A DNA stretch of 64,000 nucleotides from an uncultured Mediterranea sp. (GTDB lineage Bacteria > Bacteroidota > Bacteroidia > Bacteroidales > Bacteroidaceae), in the NCBI GenBank assembly GCA_945641355.1, contig CALZEQ010000013.1:1-64000 (forward strand). The letters run 5' to 3'. The position numbers and the translations under genes are program-made. Below the pieces are notes generated by a model that saw only the letters and a list, made by a program, of their open reading frames with translations, was not told where the DNA came from and made no database searches. Of the stretch, positions 1 through 11,170 are shown piece by piece. Within the stretch, counting starts at the first letter, position 1; each line of letters starts with the position of its first letter.

Positions 1-15
1 CAATCATTATAAACT

Positions 16-1149
16 ATGGCAGTTACAATAAAAAAAGTTTCTACGAGACGTGAATTGGAACGCTTCATCCGTTTCAATTACGAGTTATATAAGGGGAATC
101 CCTATTCCGTCCCCGACCTTTATGACGATATGCTCAACACCTTCAGCAAGACGAAGAACGCTGCGTTCGAGTTTTGTGAGGCCGACTATTTCCTGGCTTA
201 TAAGGAGGGGCGCCTGGTGGGGCGTATAGCGGCCATCATCAACCACAAGGCCAATGATACGTGGGGAAAGAAGGAGGTACGTTTCGGCTGGGTGGACTTT
301 GTGGACGATGCGGAGGTCTCTAAGGCACTGTTTGATGCCGTGGCCGAATGGGGTCGTCAGCGTGGCATGACCCATCTGCAAGGTCCCTTGGGCTTTACCG
401 ATTTTGATGCCGAGGGTATGTTGGTCGAGGGTTTCGACCAACTCAGCACCATGGCCACCATCTACAATTACCCCTACTATCCGCAGCACATGGAGCGTAT
501 GGGCTTTGCGAAAGATGTGGATTGGGTAGAGTTCAAGATTTACGTCCCTGAAGCTATCCCCGACAAGTATCGCCGTATTGCCGAACTGATACAGCGGAAG
601 TACAACCTGAAGATTAAGAAGTTCACTTCGGCACGAGACATCAGGGAGCAGTATGGACAAGCCATCTTCCAGCTGATGAACGAGGCCTACAGCCCGTTGT
701 ATGGTTACTCGGCCCTGTCGCAGCGGCAGATTGACCAGTATGTTAAGATGTATCTCCCTATCCTCGACTTGCGCATGGTGACGCTGGTGACTGATGCCGA
801 CGACAATCTGGTGGCAGTGGGCATCTCCATGCCTTCGCTGGCCGAAGCGTTGCAGCGTGCACACGGCCGCTTGCTACCTTGGGGATGGTACCATCTGCTG
901 AAGACTCTTATCCTGAAGAAATATCCCAAGATGCTGGATTTGCTACTGGTGGCTGTGAAGCCCGAATATCAGAACAAGGGTGTCAATGCCCTGCTCTTTG
1001 CCGATCTTATCCCCGTCTTCCAGCAGTTGGGATTCGAGTATGCCGAGAGCAATCCTGAGTTGGAAGCAAACGGGAAGGTGCAGGCTCAGTGGGAGTACTT
1101 CAAGACCGAGCAGCACAAGCGCCGCCGTTGCTATATCAAGCCGTTGTAG
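16..1149 (+). CDS. GNAT-like N-acetyltransferase family protein (377 aa)
   Basis: Intact ORF; GNAT-like C-terminal stretch (VAVKPEYQNKGVNALLFADLIPVFQQLGFEYAESNPELEANGKVQ). Confidence 0.75.
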   Translation: MAVTIKKVSTRRELERFIRFNYELYKGNPYSVPDLYDDMLNTFSKTKNAAFEFCEADYFLAYKEGRLVGRIAAIINHKANDTWGKKEVRFGWVDFVDDAEVSKALFDAVAEWGRQRGMTHLQGPLGFTDFDAEGMLVEGFDQLSTMATIYNYPYYPQHMERMGFAKDVDWVEFKIYVPEAIPDKYRRIAELIQRKYNLKIKKFTSARDIREQYGQAIFQLMNEAYSPLYGYSALSQRQIDQYVKMYLPILDLRMVTLVTDADDNLVAVGISMPSLAEALQRAHGRLLPWGWYHLLKTLILKKYPKMLDLLLVAVKPEYQNKGVNALLFADLIPVFQQLGFEYAESNPELEANGKVQAQWEYFKTEQHKRRRCYIKPL

Positions 1150-1186
1150 CAGACAGTAACTATTTCTCTTTTGCAAAAACAGTATT

Positions 1187-3112
1187 ATGGAAGATAACCA
1201 ACCAATCACAGGGCCGCAGACAGACGAGGCGGCACGTCCCGCTGCAGGGGTAGAGTATACCGACGACAACATCCGACATTTGGATGACATGGAGCATATC
1301 CGCGTGCGTTCAGGCATGTACATCGGCCGTCTGGGCGATGGCCAGCAGAGCGATGACGGTATCTACGTCCTGTTGAAGGAAGTGATGGACAACTCTATCG
1401 ATGAGTTCAAGATGGGAGCCGGCAAGCGCATTGAGGTCACTATCGAGGACAATCTGCGTGTCAGTGTGCGCGACTATGGTCGTGGCATTCCCCAAGGCAA
1501 ACTGATAGAGGCTGTCAGCAAGTTGAACACCGGCGGCAAGTACGACTCCAAGGCTTTCAAGAAAAGTGTGGGATTGAACGGTGTCGGCATCAAGGCCGTC
1601 AATGCCCTGAGCAGCCGTTTCGAGGTAGCCAGCTACCGCGATGGCAAGGTGCGTCGGACCATCTTCCAGCGTGGCGTGTTGCAGAGCGACGAGACCCTTG
1701 ACAGCGAGGAGGAGACTGGCACCTACATCTTTTTTGAGCCGGACGATACCTTGTTCCTGCACTACGCCTTCCAACCCTCCTTTGTGGAGACGCTGTTGCG
1801 CAACTATACCTACTTGAATACGGGCCTTACCTTCCTCTACAACGGGCAGCGCATCCTGTCACGTCACGGTCTGGAAGACCTGCTGAGGGACAACATGACT
1901 AGCGAAGGATTGTACGACATCGTCCACCTGAAGGGCGAGGACATAGAGATAGCCTTTACCCACACCAATCAGTATGGCGAGGAGTATTACTCCTTTGTCA
2001 ACGGCCAGCATACCACGCAGGGCGGTACCCACCAGTCGGCTTTGAAGGAGCACATCGCCCGTACCATCAAGGAGTTCTACGGCAAGAACATGGACTATGC
2101 CGACATTCGCAACGGACTGGTGGCTGCCATCGCCATTGATGTGGAAGAACCGATGTTCGAGAGTCAGACCAAGACCAAGCTGGGCAGCAACAACATGTGG
2201 CCGGCTCTTCCGCAGGAGGGACGAGCCGTCGGACCTACGGTAAACAAATATGTGGGCGATTTCATTAAAACGGAGGTGGACAACTTCCTCCACAAGAACC
2301 CCCTGCTGGCCGAGGTGATGCTGCAGAAGATTCAGGAGAGCGAGAAGGAACGGAAAGCCATAGCCGGAGTCACCAAGCTGGCCCGCGAACGGGCTAAGAA
2401 GGCCAACCTGCACAACCGCAAGCTGCGCGACTGCCGCTATCACCTCAGTGATGGCAAGGGACGTCAGCAAGAGTCCGACTCGTGCATCTTCATCACTGAG
2501 GGCGACTCGGCCAGCGGCTCCATCACCAAAAGCCGCGACGTGAATACGCAGGCCGTCTTCTCGCTGCGCGGTAAGCCTCTTAATAGCTATGGGCTCACCA
2601 AGAAGGTGGTCTACGAGAACGAAGAGTTCAACCTGTTGCAAGCCGCCCTCAACATAGAGGATGGCATGGAGGGGCTGCGCTACAACAAGGTGATTGTGGC
2701 TACCGATGCCGATGTAGATGGTATGCATATTCGGTTGCTGATGATTACCTTCTTCCTGCAGTTCTTCCCCGACCTCATTAAGAAGGGACATGTCTACATC
2801 CTGCAGACACCCCTGTTCCGTGTGCGCAACAAGCGGCAGACCTGCTACTGCTATACCGAGGAAGAGCGGCAAAAGGCCATCGCCGATCTGGGACCCGCTC
2901 CCGAAATTACCCGTTTCAAGGGCTTGGGTGAGATTTCGCCCGATGAGTTCCGCCACTTCATCGGAACCGATATGCGGCTGGAACAGGTTAGCTTACGCAA
3001 GACCGACCTGGTGAAGGAACTGCTGGAGTTCTACATGGGAAAGAATACCCTAGAGCGCCAGACATTCATCATCAATAATCTGGTGATTGAGGAAGACAAG
3101 GCAGAACCATAG
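1187..3112 (+). CDS. parE: DNA topoisomerase IV subunit B (type IIA topoisomerase, GHKL ATPase + TOPRIM)
   Basis: [62 protein letters not shown] motifs; the gene order parE-coaD-S41 is typical of Bacteroidales. Confidence 0.93.
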   Translation: MEDNQPITGPQTDEAARPAAGVEYTDDNIRHLDDMEHIRVRSGMYIGRLGDGQQSDDGIYVLLKEVMDNSIDEFKMGAGKRIEVTIEDNLRVSVRDYGRGIPQGKLIEAVSKLNTGGKYDSKAFKKSVGLNGVGIKAVNALSSRFEVASYRDGKVRRTIFQRGVLQSDETLDSEEETGTYIFFEPDDTLFLHYAFQPSFVETLLRNYTYLNTGLTFLYNGQRILSRHGLEDLLRDNMTSEGLYDIVHLKGEDIEIAFTHTNQYGEEYYSFVNGQHTTQGGTHQSALKEHIARTIKEFYGKNMDYADIRNGLVAAIAIDVEEPMFESQTKTKLGSNNMWPALPQEGRAVGPTVNKYVGDFIKTEVDNFLHKNPLLAEVMLQKIQESEKERKAIAGVTKLARERAKKANLHNRKLRDCRYHLSDGKGRQQESDSCIFITEGDSASGSITKSRDVNTQAVFSLRGKPLNSYGLTKKVVYENEEFNLLQAALNIEDGMEGLRYNKVIVATDADVDGMHIRLLMITFFLQFFPDLIKKGHVYILQTPLFRVRNKRQTCYCYTEEERQKAIADLGPAPEITRFKGLGEISPDEFRHFIGTDMRLEQVSLRKTDLVKELLEFYMGKNTLERQTFIINNLVIEEDKAEP

Positions 3113-3156
3113 TTACACAGACTTACAAACGAACATATTTTAGGAAAAGACAACGA

Positions 3157-3639
3157 ATGCGAGCACTGTTTCCAGGGACGTTCGATCCCTTTACCATTGG
3201 GCATGAGTCCATCGTACGCAGGGCACTCACCTTTGTAGACGAGGTGGTGATAGCCATCGGCGTGAACGAGAATAAGCATACCTGTCTGCCTGTGGCAAAG
3301 CGCGAGCAGGCCATCAGCGACTATTACCGTACCGAACCTCGCGTTAGTGTGCATTCTTACGACTGCCTTACCGTCGACTTTGCCGCTGCCGTCGGGGCCG
3401 ATGTCATCATCCGTGGCATCCGCACGGTGAAGGATTTTGAGTACGAAGAGACCATTGCCGACCTCAATCGTAAGCTGGCGGGTATTGAAACCATTCTGCT
3501 GTTTACCGAACCCGAGCTGACCAGTATCAGCTCCACCGCCGTGCGCGAACTCATGCAGTATGGCAAGGATGTCAGTCGTTTCCTGCCTCAGGGAATGGGG
3601 TGTGAGAGAGCAGATGAAATCAAAATGGACGAACAATGA
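3157..3639 (+). CDS. coaD: Pantetheine-phosphate adenylyltransferase
   Basis: [24 protein letters not shown] nucleotidyltransferase start, [22 protein letters not shown]. Confidence 0.95.
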   Translation: MRALFPGTFDPFTIGHESIVRRALTFVDEVVIAIGVNENKHTCLPVAKREQAISDYYRTEPRVSVHSYDCLTVDFAAAVGADVIIRGIRTVKDFEYEETIADLNRKLAGIETILLFTEPELTSISSTAVRELMQYGKDVSRFLPQGMGCERADEIKMDEQ

Positions 3640-5267
3640 AAATGTATAGGATAGGACGAACGATGTGGCTGCTGGCAGCCCTTGTCGCCTCATCGCTCCT
3701 GCAGGCGCAGGATGCCCGTGAGGCTTTGCGTAAGTTGCAGATGGCCGAGATAGCCATCAGCCGACTCTACGTAGACAGTGTCAACGAAAACAGTCTGGTG
3801 GAAGAGGCCATTATCCAGATGCTTCAGCAGCTGGATCCGCACTCCACCTATAACAATGCCGAAGAGGTGAAGCAGATGAACGAGCCGCTGCAGGGAGGAT
3901 TCGAAGGTATCGGTGTTCAGTTCCAGATGGTGGAAGACACCCTACTGGTGATACAGCCCGTCAGCGGAGGCCCTTCGGAGAAGGTGGGCATCCTGGCCGG
4001 CGACCGCATTGTGGCTGTCAATGACACGGCCATTGCTGGGGTGAAGATGGGTACGGAAGAGATTATGAGCCGTCTGCGTGGCCCGAAAGGCACCAAAGTG
4101 CAGCTCTCCATCCTCCGACGGGGGGTAGCGGACATCCTGCCCTTCACCGTGGTACGCGACAAAATACCCATCTACAGTCTGGATGCAGCCTATCTGATAC
4201 AACCAGCTGTGGGTTACATCCGCATCAATCGCTTTGCCGCTACTACGGGCGAGGAGTTCCTACAGGCGCTGAAGAAGCTGCAGCAGCAAGGAATGCGGGA
4301 TTTGATACTCGACCTTCAGGGGAACGGAGGCGGCTACCTGAATGCGGCCATCGACCTGGCCAACGAGTTTTTGGAGGCGAAGCAGCTCATCGTCTATACC
4401 GAGGGAAGGGCAGCCCGCCGCAGCGAGTTCCTTGCGCATGGCACAGGGCAGATGCGCAACGGCCGGTTAGTGGTGCTGGTGGACGAATATTCGGCCTCGG
4501 CCAGCGAGATTGTGACAGGTGCCGTCCAGGACTGGGACCGTGGCGTTGTCATCGGTCGTCGCACCTTCGGCAAGGGACTGGTACAGCGTCCCATTGACTT
4601 GCCCGACGGATCCATGATTCGTCTCACCGTAGCCCGCTACTACACGCCTGCAGGCCGTTGCATACAGAAACCCTACGACCGTACGGCTACGTTGGACAGC
4701 AAGGCACTCGCTGCAGATGGCACGTTGCAGTATAACCGCGAACTGATAGACCGCTTCAATCACGGTGAGATGATACATGCCGACAGCATCCACTTTGCCG
4801 ATTCGCTGAAGGTGAAGACCCGTCGGCTGGAGCGTACCGTCTATGGTGGTGGTGGCATCATGCCCGATATCTTTGTGCCGATGGATACTGCCCGCTATAC
4901 CGACTACCATCGTCACATGGTGGCACGTGGTGTGGTCATCAAAGCCACCACTTCCTACATTGAGCGGCACCGCAAGGCACTGCAAAGCCGTTACAAGAAG
5001 TTCGCTTCGTTCAACAACCAGTTCCAGATAGACGATGCCTTTTTGGCAGAAGTCCGTGCATTGGCCGAGCGTGAGAACATTCCTTTCAATGAAGAACAGT
5101 ACAATCGCTCCCTGCCGCTCATCAAGGTACAGCTAAAGGCGTTGATAGCCCGCGACCTTTGGGACATGAGCGAGTATTATCAGGTGATGAACAGTGTTGA
5201 CCCTGTGGTAGGACAAGCCCTGAAGGTGCTCAACGAAGGAGGCTATGAGGCCGTCCTGCCACAGTGA
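3636..5267 (+). CDS. S41 family C-terminal processing peptidase (PDZ domain)
   Basis: PDZ ([43 protein letters not shown]) and S41 core ([42 protein letters not shown]); ATGA overlap with coaD. Confidence 0.93.
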   Translation: MKMYRIGRTMWLLAALVASSLLQAQDAREALRKLQMAEIAISRLYVDSVNENSLVEEAIIQMLQQLDPHSTYNNAEEVKQMNEPLQGGFEGIGVQFQMVEDTLLVIQPVSGGPSEKVGILAGDRIVAVNDTAIAGVKMGTEEIMSRLRGPKGTKVQLSILRRGVADILPFTVVRDKIPIYSLDAAYLIQPAVGYIRINRFAATTGEEFLQALKKLQQQGMRDLILDLQGNGGGYLNAAIDLANEFLEAKQLIVYTEGRAARRSEFLAHGTGQMRNGRLVVLVDEYSASASEIVTGAVQDWDRGVVIGRRTFGKGLVQRPIDLPDGSMIRLTVARYYTPAGRCIQKPYDRTATLDSKALAADGTLQYNRELIDRFNHGEMIHADSIHFADSLKVKTRRLERTVYGGGGIMPDIFVPMDTARYTDYHRHMVARGVVIKATTSYIERHRKALQSRYKKFASFNNQFQIDDAFLAEVRALAERENIPFNEEQYNRSLPLIKVQLKALIARDLWDMSEYYQVMNSVDPVVGQALKVLNEGGYEAVLPQ

Positions 5268-5269
5268 AG

Positions 5270-5381
5270 CAGGGAGGGGTGGTCACTGCTGTATGCCTTC
5301 ACCTCCACGATATAGCTGTAGGCAATCTCCGGCTGATGGATGAGATCGGGCAGGATGATGTAGCCGCGGGTCAGCCCCAAG
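5270..5381 (-). pseudogene. Remnant of a PD-(D/E)XK / AAA-ATPase-like (DUF1703-type) protein C-terminal region
   Basis: Minus-strand translation [41 protein letters not shown] resembles the nuclease-like (I/V)(V/E)(E/L)K strand of this family; no full-length ORF around it. Confidence 0.45.
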
Positions 5382-5384
5382 TCT

Positions 5385-5434
5385 GTATAAAAAACAGGAG
5401 GCAGATGCTTATCTTCCGATTTGCATCTACCTCC
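5385..5434 (-). terminator. Rho-independent terminator of efp
   Basis: Minus strand GGAGGTAGATGC...GCATCTGCCTCC hairpin followed by TGTTTTTTATA. Confidence 0.75.
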
Positions 5435-5495
5435 TCTCTATGTCTTTCAGATGCTCCTGCTAAGCAGGAGAATCAGGCATCCCGTTCTGTTGGAA

Positions 5496-6062
5496 TCATG
5501 CCTTTACGCGACCTACATACGAGCCGTCGCGTGTGTCGATTTCAATCGTCTCGCCCTCGTTGATGAAGAGGGGTACACGTACGGTAGCACCCGACTCTAC
5601 GGTGGCAGGCTTCAGTGTATTGGTTGCTGTATCACCCTTCAGACCCGGCTCGGTATAGGTAATCTTCTGCTGAACTTTGATAGGCATGTCAGCATAGAGT
5701 ACGGTGTCGGTAGAGGCATCAGATACCACGTCTACTACCTGGCCTTCGAGCAGGAAGTCTACACCGTTGATCAGGTCGTGAGCGATGGGAATTTGGTCGA
5801 AAGTCTCCTGGTTCATGAACTGGTAGTTGTCACCGTCGTGATACAGGTATTGATAGGGACGACGCTCTACACGCACATCCTCCAGCTTCTCACCGATGTT
5901 GAAGCGGCGTTCCAATACGTATCCGTTTACTACGTCCTTCAGCTTGGTACGCATGAAGGTGTTTCCCTTGCCCGGCTTTACATGCAGAAAGTCGATGCAG
6001 AAGTAAAGCTTGCCGTCCATGCGGATGCAAGTTCCGATTTTGATGTCTTGGGCATTAATCAT
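5496..6062 (-). CDS. efp: Translation elongation factor P
   Basis: Internal start MINAQDIKIGTCIRMDGKLYFCIDFLHVKPGKGNTFMRTKLKDVVNGYV...; the upstream extension in the ORF track is not coding. Confidence 0.95.
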   Translation of the reverse strand: MINAQDIKIGTCIRMDGKLYFCIDFLHVKPGKGNTFMRTKLKDVVNGYVLERRFNIGEKLEDVRVERRPYQYLYHDGDNYQFMNQETFDQIPIAHDLINGVDFLLEGQVVDVVSDASTDTVLYADMPIKVQQKITYTEPGLKGDTATNTLKPATVESGATVRVPLFINEGETIEIDTRDGSYVGRVKA

Positions 6063-6120
6063 ACTTAAAGTCTTTATGTTATTGATTAGAATATACACTG
6101 TAAGGTGCATTTTGCGGGTG

Positions 6121-6151
6121 CAAAAGTAATGGAATTCGGTAAAAATCGCAA
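6121..6151 (-). promoter_or_regulatory. Bacteroidetes-type promoter for efp (TTG-N20-TACTTTTG)
   Basis: + strand CAAAAGTA at 6121-6128 and CAA at 6149-6151, 20-bp spacer, read on the minus strand. Confidence 0.65.
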
Positions 6152-6179
6152 AAACTTTTGAGAGAAAATGAGTTATCGC

Positions 6180-6210
6180 TTGGTTTATTTGAAAAAAGTC
6201 TCTATTTTTG
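6180..6210 (+). promoter_or_regulatory. Bacteroidetes-type promoter for rpmH (TTG-N20-TATTTTTG)
   Basis: TTG at 6180-6182, TATTTTTG at 6203-6210, 20-bp spacer. Confidence 0.65.
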
Positions 6211-6254
6211 CAGCCCGAATTCGTGAGAATAATAACGTAAAACAAGATAAGAAG

Positions 6255-6416
6255 ATGAAAAGAACATTCCAACCCTCGAACAGAAAGAGAAAAAACAAGC
6301 ACGGTTTCCGTGAGAGAATGGCTACAGCCAACGGTCGTAGAGTATTGGCAGCACGTCGCGCCAAGGGCAGAAAGAAACTGACTGTTTCTGATGAATACAA
6401 TGGCGTGAAGGCATAA
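6255..6416 (+). CDS. rpmH: 50S ribosomal protein L34
   Basis: [53 protein letters not shown]. Confidence 0.97.
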   Translation: MKRTFQPSNRKRKNKHGFRERMATANGRRVLAARRAKGRKKLTVSDEYNGVKA

Positions 6417-6447
6417 GCCATCCCCTTGATTCTTGCAAAGAGATAAG

Positions 6448-6489
6448 AACCATAAAGGACTGAAGCAAAAGTCTTTTATGGTTTTTTTT
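6448..6489 (+). terminator. Rho-independent terminator after rpmH
   Basis: AACCATAAAGGACT / AGTCTTTTATGGTT stem followed by a T run. Confidence 0.8.
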
Positions 6490-6564
6490 ATGGACGGAGC
6501 CCCAGGGAGTTTCCTCCTTGGGGCTCTGCCGTACTTACACATGCGGACTGTCTGTGCGTGCCCT

Positions 6565-6858
6565 TTAAATGCTCTTCTCGATGTTCCAGACGAAGGCACG
6601 CAGCCCCAGCTGTTCCGTCTCCTTGTCGATGGCATGGAGTGCATTGAGCAGCGGGTCTACCTTGGCATCGTCCACCACGGTGAGTATGGCCGAGCACATG
6701 CTGGGCCAGGCGTGGCTGCCGTAGTGGGGCTCGCCCTTCACGCTGCCCCGCCCCTGTACCTGCTGCCAATAGCTGAATCCGCGGCAGTTCTGGCGGTCCA
6801 GCAGGGCGAGGATGCGTTCGTAGAATGCTTGGTCGAAGGTTATCAATACAGATTTCAT
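6565..6858 (-). CDS. PG0541-type transporter-associated small protein
   Basis: 97 aa, MKSVLITFDQAFYERILALLDRQNCRGFSYWQQVQGRG...; last gene of the RND efflux operon. Confidence 0.7.
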   Translation of the reverse strand: MKSVLITFDQAFYERILALLDRQNCRGFSYWQQVQGRGSVKGEPHYGSHAWPSMCSAILTVVDDAKVDPLLNALHAIDKETEQLGLRAFVWNIEKSI

Positions 6859-6906
6859 ATAGATACTATCATTTTTTTAGGTTCTTATCTTCACACGTTC
6901 GTTTTG

Positions 6907-9900
6907 TTACGACTTCCTGGCCTTGGTCATCTGCTCCTTGTGTAGTAGGTAGTACTCGTTCAGTTCGCGGGCCTTCTTCAGCTTGCGGCGGGTGCGCTTG
7001 ATGCCTGTGCCGGCAAACGAGCAGTAAAGTACGGGTACCAGTATCAGCGTCAGGATGGTAGAGATGGTGAGACCGCCGATGACGGCAACGCCCAGCGGAC
7101 GCCACATCTCCGAACCTTCACCTTGTCCCACGGCCATAGGCACCATACCCAGAATGGTGGTCAGGGTGGTCATCAGTACCGGCCGCAGACGGCTGCGTCC
7201 GGCCGTCACTACCGAGTGAAGGATGGCCATACCCCGCTCGCGGCAGAGGGTGATGTAGTCAATTAGCACGATACCGTTCTTCACCACGATACCAATCAGC
7301 ATGATGCCTCCCAGCATCGACATCACGTTGAGGTTGGTGCCGGTGAAGAAGAGGGCCATCAGCACGCCGCTGAAGGCGAAGGGAATGGAGAACATGATGA
7401 TGAAGGGGTAGCTCAGTGACTCAAACTGGGCGGCCATGACGATGAACACCAGGATGATGATGAGCACGGCCTGCGTACCCAGGTCGGTGAATGACTCTAC
7501 CTGGTCCTCGTACGAACCGGATATCTGTATGGAGATGCCGGAGGGGAGATCCATGCGGTCAATGATGGCCTCGCCTGCCGTCACCACGTCGCCCAATGGG
7601 GCACCGGAGATGATGGCCGATACGGTGACGATGCGTTCGCGGTCCTTACGCTCGATGGTGGGAGGGGCGGAGCGTTCGACCACCGTACCGAGGTCCTTCA
7701 CACGCACGCCTTTACCGCTGGGTGTGTAGATGAGGATGTTCTCCAGGTCGTCGATGCTGGTGCGGAACTCGGGGGCGTAGCGCACCTTGATGTCGTACTC
7801 GTCACCGTCCTCGCGATAGTACGAAGCCAGGGCACCGTTGACGCGGTTGCGCAGGTAGAGCGAGGCGGTAGAGAGGTTCAGGCCGTGCAGGGCTAGTTTT
7901 TCGCGGTCGAAGTCTAGCTGATACTCAGGCTGGTAGTCCTGACGGCTGATGTTGACTTCGCGTACTCCTTTCACGTTCAGCAGCTTGCTTTTCAGTTCGG
8001 CAGCCACTTGGTCGGTATGCTCGAAGTTGTATCCATATACCTCGAAGTCGGCCGAAGCCGCACCGCTCATGCCGCCCTGTTGTCCGCCCATGATGACTTG
8101 TGCCTTGTCCAGTTCGGGGTAACGCTTCAGGTCGTCGCGCATCTCGTTGCAGACGGCTTCCAGCGTGATGTCACGCTCTTCGGGGCTGATGAGGCTGATG
8201 TTGAACGAGATGATGTGGCTGCCGTTGTCCTGCATCGAGGCGAAGGTGTTGTCAGAGTCGGCCTGTCCCACTGTATAGTTGCACACACGCATGATGCCCT
8301 TGTAGCGTTCCATCCAGAGGGTGGTCAGCTCGCTGGAGAGAGCCTGTGCACGTTCCACGCGGGCTCCGATGGGCAGCTGCAACTTGACGCTGATGCGGCT
8401 GTTGTCTGCCGAAGGGAAGAACTCCGTACCGATGAACTTGGCACAGAAGAGGCTCAGCACGAAGAAACCGGCACATCCCAGCACCACCACCACGCGGTGG
8501 CGTACCGCCCAGTTCAGGCGGCCTTTATACCAGTCGTCCAGCGCGTCCAGCGCATGCAGGACGGGCGTGTACAGCTTCAGGAAGAGTTTGCTCTGCTTCT
8601 TCTGCAGGCGCAGGAACTGCGAACACATCATGGGGGTGAACGAAAGGGCCGAGACGGTAGAGATGGTCATGATGACGCACATCATCCAGCCCAACTGATG
8701 GAACAGCACACCCGACATGCCGCTGACCATGGTCAGTGGGAAGAACACGGCAATCATGGTGAGGGTAGAGGCGATGACGGAGATGGCCACCTCGTTGGTG
8801 GCATGGACGGCTGCCTGCTTGGGTTCCGAACCGCGCTCGATGTGAGTGGTCACGTTCTCCAGCACCACGATGGCATCGTCCACCACGTTACCGATGGCGA
8901 TGGAGAGGCAGGAGAGCGAAATGATGTTCAGCGAACCGCCGTCGATGATGCCCAGGTAGATGAACGAGGCAACCAGCGACATGGGGATGGTGATGCAGAT
9001 GATGACGGTGGCACGCCAGCGACCCAGGAAGGCGAACACCACCAGCACCACAAAGAGCATGGCGTAGCAGATGGTTTCCGTCAGGCTGTCGATGGTGTTC
9101 AGGATGTTATCCGAGGTGTTGACGATGATGCCCAGCTTGACATCGGTGGGCAGGGACTTTTGCAGTTGCGGCAGCATGTCGATGACCTTCTGCGAGATGG
9201 CCACTGAGTTGGCTCCCGACTGCTTCTGGATGATAATCATGGCTCCCTGCACGCCGTTGCTGTAGGTCTTTTGGGCGCGTTCCTCCACCGAGTCGACGAC
9301 GGTGGCTACGTCGCGCAGGTAGACAGAGGCTCCGCCCTGTGTGCCCACCACGATGTTCTCCATCTCCTTCGGGTCGTCAAACTCACCCTCCACACGCAGC
9401 GAGTAGGTGTTGTTGCCGATGTCGAAGGTACCTCCCGGCGTGTTTCGGTTCTCTGCCCCGATGATGGCACTGATGGTCTCGATGGAGAGGTTGTAGGCAT
9501 CCAGCTTGTTGGGGTCGCAGTAGACGTTGATTTCGCGCTTGGGGGCACCGGCGATGGATACCGTACCCACACCCGGTACGCGGGCCAGCGGGTTTACGAT
9601 GTTGTCGTCCAGTATCTTGTAGAGGGCCGGTTGGCTCTCCTCGGCCTGCACCGAAAGGAGCAGGATGGGAATCATGTCGGTGCTGAACTTGAAGATGATG
9701 GGTGTGTTCACCTCGTCGGGCAGCATGGAGCTGACCATGTCCAGCTTGTCGCGCACGTCGTTGGTCAGCACGTCGATGTCGTGTCCGTATTCAAACTCCA
9801 GCGTGATGACGGAGATGTTCTCTGACGAGCGTGAGGTGATATGTTTCAGGTTGCTGACGGAGTTCAGCGTATTCTCTAACGGACGGGTCACGTTGTTTTC

Positions 9901-10077
9901 GATGTCGCTGGCACTGGCTCCGTTGTACGAGGTCATCACCATGATGGTGTTGGTCTCGATGTCCGGATAGAGGTCTACCGGCAGTCTCGACAGCGAGAAC
10001 AGACCAAATATCGCTACTGCCAGGAAGCAGAGCGAGGTCATAATCGGTTTCTTTACCGCTCCTTCGTATAGACTCAT
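6907..10077 (-). CDS. Efflux RND transporter permease subunit (AcrB/HAE1-like)
   Basis: 1056 aa, duplicated RND architecture, [52 protein letters not shown]. Confidence 0.95.
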   Translation of the reverse strand: MSLYEGAVKKPIMTSLCFLAVAIFGLFSLSRLPVDLYPDIETNTIMVMTSYNGASASDIENNVTRPLENTLNSVSNLKHITSRSSENISVITLEFEYGHDIDVLTNDVRDKLDMVSSMLPDEVNTPIIFKFSTDMIPILLLSVQAEESQPALYKILDDNIVNPLARVPGVGTVSIAGAPKREINVYCDPNKLDAYNLSIETISAIIGAENRNTPGGTFDIGNNTYSLRVEGEFDDPKEMENIVVGTQGGASVYLRDVATVVDSVEERAQKTYSNGVQGAMIIIQKQSGANSVAISQKVIDMLPQLQKSLPTDVKLGIIVNTSDNILNTIDSLTETICYAMLFVVLVVFAFLGRWRATVIICITIPMSLVASFIYLGIIDGGSLNIISLSCLSIAIGNVVDDAIVVLENVTTHIERGSEPKQAAVHATNEVAISVIASTLTMIAVFFPLTMVSGMSGVLFHQLGWMMCVIMTISTVSALSFTPMMCSQFLRLQKKQSKLFLKLYTPVLHALDALDDWYKGRLNWAVRHRVVVVLGCAGFFVLSLFCAKFIGTEFFPSADNSRISVKLQLPIGARVERAQALSSELTTLWMERYKGIMRVCNYTVGQADSDNTFASMQDNGSHIISFNISLISPEERDITLEAVCNEMRDDLKRYPELDKAQVIMGGQQGGMSGAASADFEVYGYNFEHTDQVAAELKSKLLNVKGVREVNISRQDYQPEYQLDFDREKLALHGLNLSTASLYLRNRVNGALASYYREDGDEYDIKVRYAPEFRTSIDDLENILIYTPSGKGVRVKDLGTVVERSAPPTIERKDRERIVTVSAIISGAPLGDVVTAGEAIIDRMDLPSGISIQISGSYEDQVESFTDLGTQAVLIIILVFIVMAAQFESLSYPFIIMFSIPFAFSGVLMALFFTGTNLNVMSMLGGIMLIGIVVKNGIVLIDYITLCRERGMAILHSVVTAGRSRLRPVLMTTLTTILGMVPMAVGQGEGSEMWRPLGVAVIGGLTISTILTLILVPVLYCSFAGTGIKRTRRKLKKARELNEYYLLHKEQMTKARKS

Positions 10078-10126
10078 AGGTATGATGAATTTATAGATGA
10101 TACATTATGAATTTTCCAGCCTCGTC

Positions 10127-11140
10127 TCACTCTACGTCCACTTCGGCACCGTCGTAGAGCTTGGTCTGTCCGGCTATCACCACTTGCGCGTTGTTCTCTA
10201 CGCCGCTTATCAGCTCATATTCCGTGTCCATGCGTCGGCCCAGCTCCACCTGTTGGTAAGATACCTTGCCCTCCTTGTAGACATAGACGAAGCGGTCGCC
10301 CGATCCGGCACGCTTCACGATGGCCATGTCGGGCACTACTACATGATCCTTGGTACCGAAGTTCAGGGTGACGCGGGCGAACATGCCCGGGCGCACACGC
10401 TGGTCGCGGTTCGTCAGCTGTACCTCGACGGGGAAGGTACGGGTGGTGGCGTCGATGGTGGGATAGACTAGGCTGATGCGTCCCTCAAACTCCTCGTCGC
10501 CATACACGTCCATCTTCACCGATACGGGTGCTCCCTTCTTCACCTGCGTGAAGTAGCCTTCGGATACGTTGACCAGCAGCTTGACGGGGGTAATCTGCTC
10601 CACGGTCAGCACCGGTGTGCCTCCGCTGTACAGGTCGCCGTTGTCATAGTTGCGTGCGGTGACCACGCCGTTGATGGGGCTGAGCAGCGAGGTGTTCTCC
10701 AGCAGGTTGTTGTATGAGCTCCGCATCACGTCCAGTGCCATCTTGGCGGCATCCCACTCCGAACGGCTGGCTCCGCCCACCTTGTACAGTTCGTCCATGC
10801 GTTTGAATTCTATCTCTTTGTTGTCCAGCTGGAACTTCAGCTGCTGCAGGTTGGCTGCATCCATGCTGACCAGCTTCTGTCCTTTGCTGACGTGGTCGCC
10901 CACCTCGACCCATATCTTGGTGATGCGTACCGGCGAGGCGGGTGCGATGTTGTTCTTCACTTCGGCCTCTACGGTAGCGGTATATTCCTGTATCTGTGCC
11001 ACAGGGCGTACCGACACGGTGGCCAGTTTTACTTTCAGCTTTTCGTTGTTCTCGGTGGCAGCCTTCTCTTCTTTGCTGCCTGTGCAGGCGCTCAGCAGAC
11101 CCATGGCCAGCAGGGCGACGATGTGCAGTCTTGTTCTCAT
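10127..11140 (-). CDS. Efflux RND transporter periplasmic adaptor subunit
   Basis: Lipoprotein signal LLSACTGSKEE; HlyD/AcrA-like barrel-sandwich residues. Confidence 0.92.
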   Translation of the reverse strand: MRTRLHIVALLAMGLLSACTGSKEEKAATENNEKLKVKLATVSVRPVAQIQEYTATVEAEVKNNIAPASPVRITKIWVEVGDHVSKGQKLVSMDAANLQQLKFQLDNKEIEFKRMDELYKVGGASRSEWDAAKMALDVMRSSYNNLLENTSLLSPINGVVTARNYDNGDLYSGGTPVLTVEQITPVKLLVNVSEGYFTQVKKGAPVSVKMDVYGDEEFEGRISLVYPTIDATTRTFPVEVQLTNRDQRVRPGMFARVTLNFGTKDHVVVPDMAIVKRAGSGDRFVYVYKEGKVSYQQVELGRRMDTEYELISGVENNAQVVIAGQTKLYDGAEVDVE

Positions 11141-11170
11141 ATCGTTATCTCTCTGTTTTTTATTCCGTTG

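Noticed and set aside
5264-6068. Plus-strand ORFs 5264-5563 and 5421-6068
   Set aside because: Overlap the pseudogene fragment and terminator and run antisense to efp.
6496-6528. GGAGCCCCAGGGAG...CTCCTTGGGGCTC hairpin as a terminator for the minus-strand efflux operon
   Set aside because: Strong stem, but on the minus strand it is followed by an A run, not a T run. It may still be structural.
6433-6945. 170-aa plus-strand ORF
   Set aside because: Antisense to the PG0541-like gene and the terminator region; no family resemblance.
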